From Diplolepis rosae (Eukaryota; Arthropoda; Insecta; Hymenoptera; Diplolepididae), in assembly GCA_030998225.1 (NCBI GenBank), contig JAPYXD010000744.1, positions 2,418,001 through 2,482,000 on the forward strand: a stretch of 64,000 nt of DNA, read 5' to 3'. The position numbers were made by a program, and so were the translations under genes. The first letter of the stretch is position 1. Each line of letters opens with the position of its first letter. The notes under the pieces were generated by a model. The model had not been told where the DNA came from. It saw nothing but the letters and a program-made list of their open reading frames with translations, and did no database searches. Shown in pieces: positions 22,399 to 35,600 of the stretch.

Positions 22399-22872
22399 GC
22401 ACCTGGACTACTAGATATAATTTTCAAAATGACGGGATCTGTAAAATATGAACAAGGTATCTGAATTTTCAGTTTTCAGCTTATGTTCCCTGAGGAAGAT
22501 GTTTTTTAAGCACCTGGACTACTAAATATAATTCTCAAAATGACGGGATCTGCAAAATATAAACAAGTTATCCTAATTTTCAATTTTCAGCTTATGTTAC
22601 CTGAGGAAGATGTTTTTTAAGCACCTGGACTACTAGATATAATTATCAAAATGACGGGATCTGTAAAATATGAACAAGTTATCTGAATTTTCAGTTTTCA
22701 GCTTATGTTCCCTGAGGAAGATGTTTTTTAAGCACCTGGGCTACTAAATATAATTTTCAAAATGACGGGATCTCTAAAATATAAACGAGGTATCTTAAAT
22801 ATCACTTCTCAACTTAAGTTCCGTGAGGAAGATGTTTTTTAAGCACCTGGACTACTAGATATAATTTTCAAA
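22399..22872 (+). repeat. Block A to block B transition
   Basis: B, C (ATCTGCAAAATATAAAC), F with ATAATTATCAAAATG, and an A-like monomer with AATATCACTTCTCAAC. This order recurs in block B at about 31.6-31.9, 33.3-33.6 and 42.3-42.5 kb. No non-satellite sequence marks the boundary. Confidence 0.7.
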
Positions 22873-25089
22873 ATGACGGGATCTGTAAAATTAGAACAAG
22901 GTATCTGAATTTTCAGTTCTCAGCTTAAGTTCCCTGAGGAAGATGTTTTTCAAGCACCTGGGCTACTAAATATAATTTTCAAAATGGCGGGATCTCTAAA
23001 ATATAAACGATGTATCTTAAATTTCACTTCTCAGCTTAAGTTCCGTGAGGAAGATGTTTTTTAAGCACCTGGACTACTAGATATAATTTTCAAAATGACG
23101 GGATCTGTAAAATTAGAACAAGGTATCTGAATTTTCACTTATCAGCTTAAGTTCCCTGAGGAAGATGTTTTTTAAGCACCTGGACTACTAGATATAATTT
23201 TCAAAATGACGGGATCTGTAAAATATGAACAAGGTATCTGAATTTTCAGTTCTCAGCTTAAGTTCCCTGAAGGAGATGTTTTTCAAGCACCTGGGCTACT
23301 AAATATAATTTTCAAAATGGCGGGATCTCTAAAATATAAACGATGTATCTGAATTTTCAGTTTTCAGCTTATGTTCCCTGAGGAAGATGTTTTTTAAGCA
23401 CCTGGAGTACTAGATATAATTTTCAAAATGACGGGTTCTATAAAATATAAACTAGGTATCTTAAATTTCACTTCTCAGCTTAAGTTCCCTGAGGAAGATG
23501 TTTTTTAAGCACCTGGACTACTAAATATTATTCTCAAAATGACGGGATCTGCAAAATATAAACAAGTTATCCTAATTTTCAATTTTCAGCTTATGTTCCC
23601 TGAGGACGATGTTTTTTAAGCACCTGGACTACTAGATATAATTTTCAAAATGACGGGATCTGTAAAATATGAACATGTTATCTGAATTTTCAGTTTTCAG
23701 CTTATGTTCCCTGAGGAAGATGTTTTTCAAGCACCTGGGCTACTAGATAAAATTTTAAAAACACAGGATCTCTAAAATATAAACTAGGTATCTTAAATTT
23801 CAGTTCTCAGCTCAAGTTCCATAAGCAAGATGTTTTTCAAGCACCTGGGCTACTAAATATAATTTTCAAAATGGCGGGATCTCTAAAATATAAACGATGT
23901 ATCTTAAATTTCACTTCTCAGCTTAAGTTCCGTGAGGAAGATGTTTTTTAAGCACCTGGACTACTAGATTTAATTTTCAAAATGACGGGATCTGTAAAAT
24001 ATGAACAAGGTATCTGAATTTTCAGTTCTCAGCTTAAGTTCCCTGAGGAAGATGTTTTTCAAGCACCTGGGCTACTAGACATTATTTTCAAAATGACAGG
24101 ATCTCTATAATATAAACTAGGTATCTTAAATTTCAGTTCTCAGCTCAAGTTTCATAAGGAAGATGGTTTTTAAGCACCTGGAATACTAAATATAATTTAC
24201 AAAATGACGTGATCTCTAAAATATAAACGAGGTATCATAGATTTCACTTCTCAGCTTAAGTTCCCTGAGGAAGATGTTTTTTAAGCACCTGGACTACTAA
24301 ATATAATTCTCAAAATGACGGGATCTGTAAAATATGAACAAGTTATCTGAATTTTCAGTTTTCAGCTTATGTTCCCTGAGGAAGATTTTTTTAAGCACCT
24401 GGACTACTAGATATAATTTTCAAAATGACGGGATCTGTAAAATATGAACAAATTATCAGAATTTTCAGTTTTCAGCTAAAGTTCCCTGATGAAGAGGTTT
24501 TTTAAGCACCTGGACTACTAGATATAATTTTCGTAATGACGGGATCTGTAAAATATGAACAAGGTATCTTAAATTTCACTTCTCAGCTTAAGTTCCCTGA
24601 GGAAGATGTTTTTCAAGCACCTGGAGTCCTAGATATATTTTTCAAAATGACGGGTTCTATAAAATATAAACAAGATATCTTAAATTTCAGTTCTCAGCTC
24701 TAGTTTCATAAGGAAGGTGGTTTTTAAGCACCTGGAATACTAGATATAATTTTCAAAATGACGGGATCTGTAAAATATGAACAAGGTATCTGAATTTTCA
24801 GTTCTCAGCTTAAGTTCCCTGAAGAAGATGTTTTTTAAGCACCTGGAAGACTAGATATAATTTTAAAAACACAGGATCTCTAAAATATAAACTAGGTATC
24901 TTAAATTTCAGTTCTCAGCTCAAGTTCCATAAGGAAGAAGTTTTTCAAGCACCTGGGCTACCAAATATAATTTTCAAAATGGCGGGATCTCTAAAATATG
25001 AACGATGTATCTTAAATTTCACTTCTCAGCTTAAGTACCCTGAGGAAGATGTTTTTCAAGCACCCGTACTACTAGATATAATTTTCAAA
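22873..25089 (+). repeat. Block B 2.2-kb tandem duplication, copy 1 (2217 bp)
   Basis: About 20 monomers: B with AAATTAGAACAAGG, A, B, B, A with CGATGTATCTGAATTTTC, GGTTCTATAAAAT, C, F with GAACATGTTATC (about 23672), D with AAAAACACAGG (2-bp loss), A, B, D with GACATTATTTTC (24078) and CTCTATAATATAAAC, E, F, G-V with TTCGTAATGACGGG (24530), AACAAGATATC. The markers recur in the same order 2211-2219 bp later. Confidence 0.83.
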
Positions 25090-26748
25090 ATGACGGGATC
25101 TGTAAAATTAGAACAAGGTATCTGAATTTTCAGTTCTCAGCTTAAGTTCCCTGAGGAAGATGTTTTTCAAGCACCTGGGCTACTAAATATAATTTTCAAA
25201 ATGGCGGGATCTCTAAAATATAAACGATGTATCTTAAATTTCACTTCTCAGCTTAAGTTCCGTGAGGAAGATGTTTTTTAAGCACCTGGACTACTAGATA
25301 TAATTTTCAAAATGACGGGATCTGTAAAATATGAACAAGGTATCTGAATTTTCAGTTCTCAGCTTAAGTTCCCTGAGGAAGATGTTTTTTAAGCACCTGG
25401 ACTACTAGATATAATTTTCAAAATGACGGGATCTGTAAAATATGAACAAGGTATCTGAATTTTCAGTTCTCAGCTTAAGTTCCCTGAGGAAGATGTTTTT
25501 CAAGCACCTGGGCTACTAAATATAATTTTCAAAATGGCGGGATCTCTAAAATATAAACGATGTATCTGAATTTTCAGTTTTCAGCTTATGTTCCCTGAGG
25601 AAGATGTTTTTTAAGCACCTGGAGTACTAGATATAATTTTCAAAATGACGGGTTCTATAAAATATAAACTAGGTATCTTAAATTTCACTTCTCAGCTTAA
25701 GTTCCATAAGATGGTTTTTAAGCACCTGGAATACTAAATATAATTTTCAAAATGACGGGATCTTCAAAATATAAACAAGTTATCCTAATTTTCAATTTTC
25801 AGCTTATGTTCCCTGAGGACGATGTTTTTTAAGCACCTGGACTACTAGATATAATTTTCAAAATGACGGGATCTGTAAAATATGAACATGTTATCTGAAT
25901 TTTCAGTTTTCAGCTTAAGTTCCCTGAGGAAGATGTTTTTCAAGCACCTGGGCTACTAGATATAATTTTAAAAACACCGGATCTCTAAAATATAAACTAG
26001 GTATCTTAAATTTCAGTTCTCAGCTCAAGTTCCATAAGGAAGATGTTTTTCAAGCACCTGGGCTACCAAATATAATTTTCAAAATGGCGGGATCTCTAAA
26101 ATATAAACGATGTATCTTAAATTTCACTTCTCAGCTTAAGTTCCCTGAGGAAGATGTTTTTTAAGCACCTGGACTACTAGATATAATTTTCAAAATGACG
26201 GGATCTGTAAAATATGAACAAGGTATCTGAATTTTCAGTTCTCAGCTTAAGTTCCCTGAGGAAGATGTTTTTCAAGCACCTGGGCTACTAGACATTATTT
26301 TCAAAATGACAGGATCTCTATAATATAAACTAGGTATCTTAAATTTCAGTTCTCAGCTCAAGTTTGATAAGGAAGATGGTTTTTAAGCACCTGGAATACT
26401 AAATATAATTTACAAAATGACGTGATCTCTAAAATATAAACGAGGTATCATAGATTTCACTTCTCAGCTTAAGTTCCATGAGGAAGATGTTTTTTAGGCC
26501 CTGGACTACTAAATATAATTCTCAAAATGACGGGATCTGCAAAATATGAACAAGTTATCTGAATTTTCAGTTTTCAGCTTAAGTTCCGTGAGGAAGATGT
26601 TTTCTAAGCACCGGGACTACTAGATATAATTTTCAAAATGACGGGATTTGTAAAATATGAACAAATTATCAGAATTTTCAGTTTTCAGCTAAAGTTCCCT
26701 GAGGAAGAGGTTTTTTAAGCACCTGGACTACTAGATATAATTTTCATA

Positions 26749-26859
26749 ATGACGGGGTTTTTTATATTTGATACAGGTATCTTTAATTCCACTTCTCAGC
26801 TTAAGTTCCCTGAGGAAGATGTTTTTCAAGCACCTGGGCTACTAGATATATTTTTCAAA
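26749..26859 (+). repeat. Monomer with a cluster of substitutions
   Basis: After ATGACGGG the text reads GTTTTTTATATTTGATACAG where the V/B type reads ATCTGTAAAATATGAACAAG. About eleven differences fall inside 33 bases with no change of length, while the rest of the monomer is normal. Its counterpart 2.2 kb upstream (24536) is ordinary. It could be a real mutation patch or a base-calling fault. Confidence 0.7.
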
Positions 26860-27218
26860 ATGACGGGTTCTATAAAATATAAACAAGATATCTTAAATTT
26901 CAGTTCTCAGCTCTAGTTTCATAAGGAAGGTGGTTTTTAAGCACCTGGAATACTAGATATAATTTTCAAAATGACGGGATCTGTAAAATATGAACAAGGT
27001 ATCTGAATTTTCAGTTCTCAGCTTAAGTTCCCTGAGGAAGACGTTTTTTAAGCACCTGGGCTATTAGATATAATTTTAAAAACACAGGATCTCTAAAATA
27101 TAAACTAGGTATCTTAAATTTCAGTTCTCAGCTCAAGTTCCATAAGGAAGAAGTTTTTCAAGCACCTGGGCTACCAAATATAATTTTCAAAATGGCGGGA
27201 TCTGTAAAATATGAACAA

Positions 27219-27250
27219 GGTATCTGAATTTGATTTGATGAAGATGTTTT
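27219..27250 (+). repeat. Monomer with 18-bp deletion
   Basis: Where B and G monomers read CTGAATTTTCAGTTCTCAGC up to CCTGATGAAGATG, this one reads CTGAATTTGATTTGATGAAG, a loss of 18 bp that removes the AflII site and the dyad. It is the only copy of this deletion that I saw, and sits just before the V monomer at 27279. Confidence 0.75.
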
Positions 27251-27278
27251 TTAAGCACCTGGACTAATAGATATAATT

Positions 27279-27728
27279 TTCGAAATGACGGGATCTGTAA
27301 AATATGAACAAGGTATCTTAAATTTCAGTTCTCAGCTTAAGTTCCCTGAGGAAGATGTTTTTCAGGCAGCTGGGCTACTAAATATAATTTTCAAAATGGC
27401 GGGATCTCTAAAATATAAACGATTTATATTAAATTTCACTTCTCAGCTTAAGTTCCCTGAGGAAGATGTTTTTCAAGCACCTGGGCTACTAAATATAATT
27501 TTCAAAATGGCGGGATCTCTAAAATATAAACGATGTATCTTAAATTTCACTTCTCAGCTTAAGTTCCCTGAGGAAGATGTTTTTTAAGCACCTGGACTAC
27601 TAGATATAATTTTCAAAATGACGGGATCTGTAAAATATGAACAAGGTATCTGAATTTTCAGTTTTCAGCTTATGTTCCCTGAGGAAGATGTTTTTTAAGC
27701 ACCTGGACTACTAAATATTATTCTCAAA
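27279..27728 (+). repeat. V plus A-run and B monomer
   Basis: TTCGAAATGACGGG at 27279 begins an open run of three monomers (V, A with CGATTTATATT, A; 100 codons), followed by one B monomer with GTTTTCAGCTTATG. This is the only A-rich run between 22.4 and 29.1 kb. Confidence 0.8.
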
Positions 27729-28616
27729 ATGACGGGATCTGCAAAATATAAACAAGTTATCCTAATTTTCAATTTTCAGCTTATGTTACCTGAGGAAGAT
27801 GTTTTTTAAGCACCTGGACTACTAGATATAATTTTCAAAATGACGGGATCTGTAAAATATGAACAAGTTATCTGAATTTTCAGTTTTCAGCTTAAGTTCC
27901 CTGAGGAAGATGTTTTTTAAGCACCTGGACTACTAAATATAATTCTCAAAATGACGGGATCTGCAAAATATAAACAAGTTATCCTAATTTTCAATTTTCA
28001 GCTTATGTTACCTGAGGAAGATGATTTTTAAGCACCTGGACTACTAGATATAATTTTCAAAATGACGGGATCTGTAAAATATGAACAAGTTATCTGAATT
28101 TTCCGTTTTCAGCTTATGTTCCCTGAGGAAGATGTTTTTTAAGCACCTGGACTACTAAATATTATTCTCAAAATGACGGGATCTGCAAAATATAAACAAG
28201 TTATCCTAATTTTCAATTTTCAGCTTATGTTACCTGAGGAAGATGTTTTTTAAGCACCTGGACTACTAGATATAATTTTCAAAATGACGGGATCTGTAAA
28301 ATATGAACAAGGTATCTGAATTTTCACTTATCAGCTTAAGTTCCCTGAGGAAGATGTTTTTTAAGCACCTGGACTACTAAATATTATTCTCAAAATGACG
28401 GGATCTGCAAAATATAAACAAGTTATCCTAATTTTCAATTTTCAGCTTATGTTACCTGAGGAAGATGATTTTTAAGCACCTGGACTACTAGATATAATTT
28501 TCAAAATGACGGGATCTGTAAAATATGAACAAGTTATCTGAATTTTCAGTTTTCAGCTTAAGTTCCCTGAGGAAGATGTTTTTCAAGCACCTGGGCTACT
28601 AGATATAATTTTCCAA
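27729..28616 (+). repeat. Exact 222-bp dimer, four copies
   Basis: C monomers (ATCTGCAAAATATAAACAAG, ending TTATGTTACCTGAGG) alternate with F/B monomers. The C monomers start at 27729, 27951, 28173 and 28395, and the next monomer after the array starts at 28617, so each dimer is exactly 222 bp. The second members differ (TTTCCGTTTTCAG in the second dimer; AAGGTATC with CACTTATCAG in the third), so this is not a simple recent four-fold copy of one dimer. Confidence 0.9.
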
Positions 28617-29615
28617 ATGACAGGATCTCTAAAATATAAACTAGGTATCTTAAATTTCAGTTCTCAGCTCAAGTTCCATAAGGAAGAAGTTTTTCAAGCA
28701 CCTGGGCTACCAAATATAATTTTCAAAATGGCGGGATCTCTAAAATATAAACGATGAATCTTAAATTTCAGTTATCAGCTTAAGTTCCCTGATGAAGTTG
28801 GTTTTTAAGCACCTGGACTAATAGATATATTTTCCAAAATGACGGGATCTCTAAAATATAAACTAGGTATCTCAAATTTCACTTCCCAGCTTAAGTTCCC
28901 TGAGGAAGATGTTTTTTAAGCACCTGGACTACTAAATATAATTCTCAAAATGACTGGATCTGTAAAATATGAACAAGTTATCTGAATTTTCAGTTTTCAG
29001 CTTATGTTCCCTGAGGAAGATTTTTTTTAAGCACCTGGACTACTAGATATAATTTTCAAAATGACGGGATCTGTAAAATATGAACAAGGTATCTGAATTT
29101 TCAGTTTTCAGCTAAAGTTCCCTGATGAAGATGTTTTTTAAACACCTGGACTACTAGATATAATTTTCGTAATGACGGGATCTGTAAAATATGAACAAGG
29201 TATCTTAGATTTCACTTCTCAGCTTAAGTTCCCTGAGGAAGATGTTTTTCAAGCACCTGGGCTACTAAATATAATTTTCAAAATGGCGGGATCTCTAAAA
29301 TATAAACGGTGTATCTTAAATTTCAGTTCTCAGCTTAAGTTCCCTGAGGAAGATGTATTTTAGGCACTTGGACTACTAGATATAATTTTCAAAATGACGG
29401 GATCTGTAAAATATGAACAAGGTATCTGAATTTTCAGTTCTCAGCTTAAGTTCCCTGAAGGAGATGTTTTTCAAGCACCTGGGCTACTAAATATAATTTT
29501 CAAAATGGCGGGATCTCTAAAATATAAACGATGTATCTTAAATTTCACTTCTTAGCTTAAGTTCCCTGAGGAATGTGTATTTTAAGCACCTGGACTAGTA
29601 GATGTAATTTTCAAA
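28617..29615 (+). repeat. Mixed block B monomers before the 8.2-kb repeat
   Basis: D with TTCCAAATGACAGG, A with GGGCTACCAAATATA, an A copy with GATGAAGTTGGTTTTTAAGC, AAACTAGGTATCTCAAATTTC, E/F/G-like monomers, V with TTCGTAATGACGGG (29166), A, B and A with CACTTCTTAGC. The segment has no equivalent 8.2 kb downstream until about 29.6 kb. Confidence 0.75.
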
Positions 29616-32600
29616 ATGACGGGATCTGTAAAATATGAACAAGGTATCTGAATTTTCCGTTTTCAGCTTATGTTCCCTGAGGAAGATGTTTTTTAAGCAC
29701 CTGGACTACTAAATATTATTCTCAAAATGACGGGATCTGCAAAATATAAACAAGTTATCATAATTTTCAGTTTTCAGCTTATGATACCTGAGGAAGATGA
29801 TTTTTAAGCACCTGGACTACTAGATATAATTTTCAAAATGACGGGATCTGTAAAATATGAACAAGTTATCTGAATTTTCACTTCTCAGCTTAAGTACCCT
29901 GAGGAAGATGTTTTTTAAGCACCTGGGCTACTAGATATAATTTTCAAAACACAGGATCTCTAAAATATAAACTAGGTATCTTAAATTTCAGTTCTCAGCT
30001 CAAGTTCCATAAGGAAGATGTTTTTCAAGCACCTGGGCTACCAAATATAATTTTCAAAATGGCGGGATCTCTAAAATATAAACGATGTTTCTTAAATTTC
30101 ACTTCTCAGCTTAAGTTCCGTGAGGAAGATGTTTTTTAAGCACCTGGACTACTAGATATAATTTTCAAAATGACGGGATCTGTAAAATATGAACAAGGTA
30201 TCTGAATTTTCAGTTCTCAGCTTAAGTTCCCTGAGGAAGATGTTTTTCAAGCACCTGGGCTACTAGACATAATTTTCAAAATGACAGGATCTCTATAATA
30301 TAAACTAGGTATCTTAAATTTCAGTTCTCAGCTCAAGTTTCATAAGGAAGATGGTTTTTAAGCACCTGGAATACTAAATATAATTTACAAAATGACGAGA
30401 TCTCTAAAATATAAACGAGGTATCATAGATTTCACTTCTCAGCTTAAGTTCCCTGAGGAAGATGTTTTTTAAGCACCTGGACTACTAAATATAATTCTCA
30501 AAATGACGGGATCTGTAAAATATGAACAAGTTATCTGAATTTTCAGTTTTCAGCTTATGTTCCCTTAGGAAGATTTTTTTTAAGCACCTGGACTACTAGA
30601 TATAATTTTCAAAATGACGGGATCTGGAAAATATGAACAAATTATCTGAATTTTCAGTTTTCAGCTAAAGTTCCCTGATGAAGAGGTTTTTTAAGCACCT
30701 GGACTACTAGATATAATTTTCGTAATGACGGGATCTGTAAAATATGAACAAGGTATCTTAACTTTCACTTCTCAGCTTAAGTTCCCTGAGGAAGATGTTT
30801 TTCAAGCACCTGGGCTACTAGATATAATTTTCAAAATGACAGGATCTCTAAAATATAAACTAGGTATCTTAAATTTCAGTTCTCAGCTTAAGTTCCCTAA
30901 GGAAGACGTTTTTTAAGCACCTGGAATACTAAATATAATTTACAAAATGACGTGATCTCTAAAATATAAACGAGGTATCATAGATTTCACTTCTCAGCTT
31001 AAGTTCCCTGAGGAAGATGTTTTTTAAGCACCTGGACTACTAAATATAATTCTCAAAATGACGGGATCTGTAAAATATGAACAAGTTATCTGAATTTTCA
31101 GTTTTCAGCTTATGTTCCCTGAGGAAGATGTTTTTAAGCACCTGGACTACTAGATATAATTTTCAAAATGACGGGATCTGTAAAATATGAACAAGTTATC
31201 TGAATTTTCAGTTTTCAGCTAAAGTTCCCTGATGAAGATGTTTTTTAAGCACCTGGACTACTAGATATAATTTTCGAAATGACGGGATCTGTAAAATATG
31301 AACAAGGTATCTTAAATTTCAGTTCTCAGCTTAAGTTCCCTGAGGAAGATGTTTTTCAAGCACCTGGGCTACTAAATATAATTTTCAAAATGACGGGATC
31401 TCTAAAATATAAACGAGGTATCTTAAATATCACTTCTCAACTTAAGTTCCGTGAGGAAGATGTTTTTTAAGCACCTGGGCTACTAAATATAATTTTCAAA
31501 ATGGCGGGATCTCTAAAATATAAACGATGTATCTTAAATTTCACTTCTCAGCTTAAGTTCCCTGAGGAAGATGTTTTTTAAGCACCTGGACTACTAGATA
31601 TAATTTTCAAAATGACGGGATCTGTAAAATATGAACAAGGTATCTGAATTTTCAGTTTTCAGCTTATGTTCCCTGAGGAAGATGTTTTTTAAGCACCTGG
31701 ACTACTAAATATTATTCTCAAAATGACGGGATCTGCAAAATATAAACAAGTTATCCTAATTTTCAATTTTCAGCTTATGTTACCTGAGGAAGATGTTTTT
31801 TAAGCACCTGGACTACTAGATATAATTATCAAAATGACGGGATCTGTAAAATATGAACAAGTTATCTGAATTTTCAGTTTTCAGCTTATGTTCCCTGAGG
31901 AAGATGTTTTTCAAGCACCTGGGCTACTAGAAATAATTTTCAAAATGACAGGATCTCCATAATATAAACTAGGTATCTTAAATTTCATTTCTCAGCTTAA
32001 GTTCCCTGAGAAAGATGTTTTTCAAGCACCTGGAATACTAAATATAATTTTCAAAATGGCGGGATCTCTAAAATATAAACGATGAATCTTAAATTTCACT
32101 TCTCAGCGGAAGTTCCCTGAGGAAGATGTTTTTAAAGCACCTGGACTACTAGATATAATTTTCAAAATGACGGGATCTGTAAAATATGAACAAGGTATCT
32201 GAATTTTCAGTTCTCAGCTTAAGTTCCCTGAGGAAGATGTTTTTCAAGCACCTGGGCTACTAGACATTATTTTCAAAATGACAGGATCTCTATAATATAA
32301 ACTAGGTATCTTAAATTTCAGTTCTCAGCTCAAGTTTCATAAGGAAGATGGTTTTTAAGCACCTGGAATACTAAATATAATTTACAAAATGACGTGATCT
32401 CTAAAATATAAACGAGGTATCATAGATTTCACTTCTCAGCTTAAGTTCCCTGAGGAAGATGTTTTTTAAGCACCTGGACTACTAAATATAATTCTCAAAA
32501 TGACGGGATCTGTAAAATATGAACAAGTTATCTGAATTTTCAGTTTTCAGCTTATGTTCCCTGAGGAAGATGTTTTTTAAGCACCTGGACTACTAGATAT

Positions 32601-35600
32601 AATTTTCAAAATGACGGGATCTGTAAAATATGAACAAGTTATCTGAATTTTCAGTTTTCAGCTAAAGTTCCCTGATGAAGATGTTTTTTAAGCACCTGGA
32701 CTACTAGATATAATTTTCGAAATGACGGGATCTGTAAAATATGAACAAGGTATCTTAAATTTCACTTCTCAGCTTAAGTTCCCTGAGGAAGATGTTTTTC
32801 AAGCACCTGGGCTACTAAATATAATTTTCAAAATGGCGGGATCTCTAAAATATAAACGATGTATCTTAATTTTCACTTCTCAGCTTAAGTTCCCTGAGGA
32901 AGATGTTTTTCAAGCACCTGGGCTACTAAATATAATTTTCAAAATGGCGGGATCTCTAAAATATAAACGATGTATCTTAAATTTCACTTCTCAGCTTAAG
33001 TTCCCTGAGGAAGATGTTTTTTAAGCACCCGGACAACTAGATATAATTTTCAAAATGACGGGATCTGTAAAATTAGAACAAGGTATCTGAATTTTCAGTT
33101 CTCAGCTTAAGTTCCCTGAGGAAGATGTTTTTCAAGCACCTGGGCTACTAAATATAATTTTCAAAATGGCGGGATCTCTAAAATATAAACGATGTATCTT
33201 AAATATCACTTCTCAGCTTAAGTTCCCTGAGGAAGATGTTTTTTAAGCACCTGGACTACTAGATATAATTTTCAAAATGACGGGATCTGTAAAATATGAA
33301 CAAGGTATCTGAATTTTCAGTTTTCAGCTTATGTTCCCTGAGGAAGATGTTTTTTAAGCACCTGGACTACTAAATATTATTCTCAAAATGACGGGATCTG
33401 CAAAATATAAACAAGTTATCCTAATTTTCAATTTTCAGCTTATGTTACCTGAGGAAGATGTTTTTTAAGCACCTGGACTACTAGATATAATTATCAAAAT
33501 GACGGGATCTGTAAAATATGAACAAGTTATCTGAATTTTCAGTTTTCAGCTTATGTTCCCTGAGGAAGATGTTTTTTAAGCACCTGGACTACTAAATATA
33601 ATTTTCAAAATGACGGGATCTCTAAAATATAAACGATGTATCTTAAATTTCACTTCTCACCTTAAGTTCCCTGAGGAATATATTTTTTAAGCACCTGGAC
33701 TACTAGATATAATTTTTGAAAATGACGGGATCTGTAAAATTAGAACAAGGTATCTGAATTTTCAGTTCTCAGCTTAAGTTCCGTGAGGAAGATGTTTTTT
33801 AAGCACCTGGACTACTAGATATAATTTTCAAAATGACGGGATCTGTAAAATATGAACAAGGTATCTGAATTTTCAGTTCTCAGCTTAAGTTCCCTGAAGG
33901 AGATGTTTTTCAAGCACCTGGGCTACTAGATATAACTTTCAAAATGACGGGTTCTATAAAATATAAACGATGTATCTGAATTTTCAGTTTTCAGCTTATG
34001 TTCCCTGAGGAAGATGTTTTTTAAGCACCTGGAGTACTAGATATAATTTTCAAAATGACGGGATCTGTAAAATATGAACAAGTTATCTGAATTTTCACTT
34101 ATCAGCTTAAGTTCCCTGAGGAAGATGTTTTTTAAGCACCTGGACTACTAAATATTATTCTCAAAATGACGGGATCTGCAAAATATAAACAAGTTATCCT
34201 AATTTTCAATTTTCAGCTTATGTTACCTGAGGAAGATGTTTTTTAAGCACCTGGACTACTAGATATAATTATCAAAATGACGGGATCTGTAAAATATGAA
34301 CAAGTTATCTGAATTTTCAGTTTTCAGCTTATGTTCCCTGAGGAAGATGTTTTTTAAGCACCTGGGCTACTAAATATAATTTTCAAAATGGCGGGATCTC
34401 TAAAATATAAACGATGTATCTTAAATTTCACTTCTCAGCTTAAGTTCCCTGAGGAAGATGTATTTTAAGCACCTGGACTACTAGATATAATTTTGAAATG
34501 ACGGGATCTGTAAAATTAGAACAAGGTATCTGAATTTTCAGTTCTCAGCTTAAGTTCCCTGAGGAAGATGTTTTTCAAGCACCTGGGCTACTAAATATAA
34601 TTTTCAAAATGGCGGGATCTCTAAAATATAAACGATGTATCTTAAATTTCACTTCTCAGCTAAGATTCCCTGAGGAAGATGTTTTTTAAGCACCCGTACT
34701 ACTAGATATAATTTTCAAAATGACGGGATCTGTAAAATTAGAACAAGGTATCTGAATTTTCAGTTCTCAGCTTAAGTTCCCTGAGGAAGATGTTTTTTAA
34801 GCACCTGGACTACTAGATATAATTTTCAAAATGACGGGATCTGTAAAATATGAACAAGGTATCTGAATTTTCAGTTCTCAGCTTAAGTTCCCTGAAGGAG
34901 ATGTTTTTCAAGCACCTGGGCTACTAGATATAACTTTCAAAATGACGGGATCTCTAAAATATAAACGATGTATCTGAATTTTCAGTTTTCAGCTTATGTT
35001 ACCTGAGGAAGATGTTTTTTAAGCACCTGGACTACTAGATATAATTATCAAAATGACGGGATCTGTAAAATATGAACAAGTTATCTGAATTTTCAGTTTT
35101 CAGCTTATGTTCCCTGAGGAAGATGTTTTTCAACACCTGGGCTACTAAATATAATTTTCAAAATGACGGGATCTCTAAAATATAAACTAGGTATCTTAAA
35201 TTTCACTTCTCAGCTTAAGTACCCTGAGGAAGATGTTTTTTAAGCACCTGGACTACTAGATATAATTTTCAAAATGACGGGATCTGTAAAATATGAACAA
35301 GGTATCTGAATTTTCACTTCTCAGCTTAAGTTCCCTGAGGAAGATGTTTTTTAAGCACCTGGACTACTAAATGTAATGTACAAAATGGCGGGATCTCTAA
35401 AATATAAACGATGTATCTTAAATTTCACTTCTCAGCTTAAGTTCCATAAGATGATTTTTAAGCACCTGGAATACTAAATATAATTTACAAAATGACTGGA
35501 TCTCTAAAATATAAACGATGTATCTTAAATTTCACTTCTCAGCTTAAGTTCCCTGATGAAGGTGTATTTTAAGCACCTGGACTACTAGATATAATTTTCA

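Larger units (their letters stand above)
25090..27278 (+). repeat. Block B 2.2-kb tandem duplication, copy 2
   Basis: AAATTAGAACAAGG (25108), GAACATGTTATC (about 25885), AAAAACACCGG, GACATTATTTTC (26291), and ATATATTTTTCAAAATGACG (about 26846) repeat copy 1. The expected V monomer at 26749 is badly altered by clustered substitutions (see separate entry), and the copy ends with a monomer that has lost 18 bp near 27229. Confidence 0.83.
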
